Position numbers and translations under genes: made by a program | Notes under the pieces: model-generated | Told to the model about the DNA's origin: nothing | The model's database searches: none | What the model saw: only the letters and a program-made list of their open reading frames with translations | Shown here: one piece after another, positions 7,332 through 7,576 of the stretch | Position numbering within the stretch: the stretch's first letter is position 1 | Layout: each line of letters starts with the position of its first letter | Assembly: GCA_012514865.1 (NCBI GenBank) | Contig: JAAYZO010000755.1 | Location: 1 to 7,576 of the forward strand | Direction of reading: 5' to 3' | From: Lentisphaerota bacterium | GTDB taxonomy: Bacteria > Verrucomicrobiota > Lentisphaeria > Oligosphaerales > JAFGRS01 | Length of the DNA: 7,576 nt

Positions 7332-7576
7332 TTAGAACTGCCGCGAGCGCCCGCCGATGACGTGCTTGCGGCCGTAGTCGGTCCAGCCCAGGCCGCCGGA
7401 GGTCATCCCGCCGAGGTGCAGGCCCGGCTGAAGAAGGACCACCGAACGGCCCGCCGCGGCGGCCGTCACCGCCGCGATGACGCCGGCCGAGGTGCCGCCG
7501 TAGACGCAGAGGTCGACATCGAGGGTCTCCGAACTCGGCTGAACCCAGTCGGCATCGAAATAGTGCAGTGCGGTCG
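7332..7576 (-). pseudogene. N-terminal FAD-binding part of the same oxidoreductase, ending at an in-frame TAA
   Basis: Reading the minus strand from the window edge (codons from 7574) gives 80 residues with a classic dinucleotide-binding fold: VDLCVYGGTSAG (20-31), AAAAGRSVVLLQP (38-50), HLGGMTSGGLGWTD (53-66) and IGGRSRQF (73-80). The frame then meets TAA (7334-7332) and continues as ARVGRHYG into the 442-residue body without any shift. Relatives usually have a Tyr or Phe after this phenylalanine (as in FYxRVG), so one base change from TAC or TAT explains the stop. Whether this is a true nonsense mutation or a sequencing or assembly error cannot be decided here. The native start codon lies beyond the window. 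Confidence 0.75.

Overview
The window is about 7.6 kb of very GC-rich bacterial chromosome, roughly 70% G+C by eye, with nearly every third codon position G or C. The gene set is housekeeping plus one lineage-flavoured enzyme. The truncated gene at the right edge belongs to a FAD-dependent oxidoreductase family that is abundant in Planctomycetota, Lentisphaerota, Verrucomicrobiota and Armatimonadota. A high-GC planctomycete-like organism is therefore my best guess, but this is inference from one family and from composition. There are no RNA genes, CRISPR arrays, insertion sequences or phage genes.

Layout from left to right. (1) 2-817 (+): nearly complete PhnP-like metallo-beta-lactamase-fold phosphodiesterase, lacking only a few N-terminal residues. 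(2) 818-1079: spacer between convergent genes, with a terminator-like hairpin and short tandem repeats of 10, 7 and 9 bp. (3) 1080-2009 (-): rhomboid intramembrane serine protease with an intact Ser-His dyad; a possible 10-codon leader ORF overlaps its start. (4) 2010-2212: divergent intergenic region with the only clear AT-rich promoter in the window and a 5'-leader hairpin. (5) 2213-2509 (+): HU/IHF-family DNA-binding protein. (6) 2510-2633: spacer with two consecutive stem-loops, the second with a perfect 13-bp outer stem. (7) 2634-3929 (+): histidyl-tRNA synthetase. (8) 3930-4071: GC-rich structured spacer. (9) 4072-5883 (+): bacterial-type aspartyl-tRNA synthetase with the GAD insertion domain, apparently discriminating. 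(10) 5884-5996: spacer between convergent genes holding two different 9-bp tandem repeat arrays. (11) 5997-7576 (-): FAD-dependent oxidoreductase, cut by the window edge and interrupted by an in-frame TAA where a Tyr codon is expected.

The HU, hisS and aspS genes are co-directional and could form one growth-linked transcription unit from the promoter near 2056-2085, although the stem-loop at 2577-2616 may terminate or attenuate transcription between the first two. The flanking genes have no obvious functional link to them.

I found no clear new multi-gene system. The best leads are the in-frame stop in an otherwise intact oxidoreductase, the 9-10 bp repeat arrays confined to the two convergent spacers, the paired stem-loops between the HU gene and hisS, and the leader mini-ORF before the rhomboid gene.
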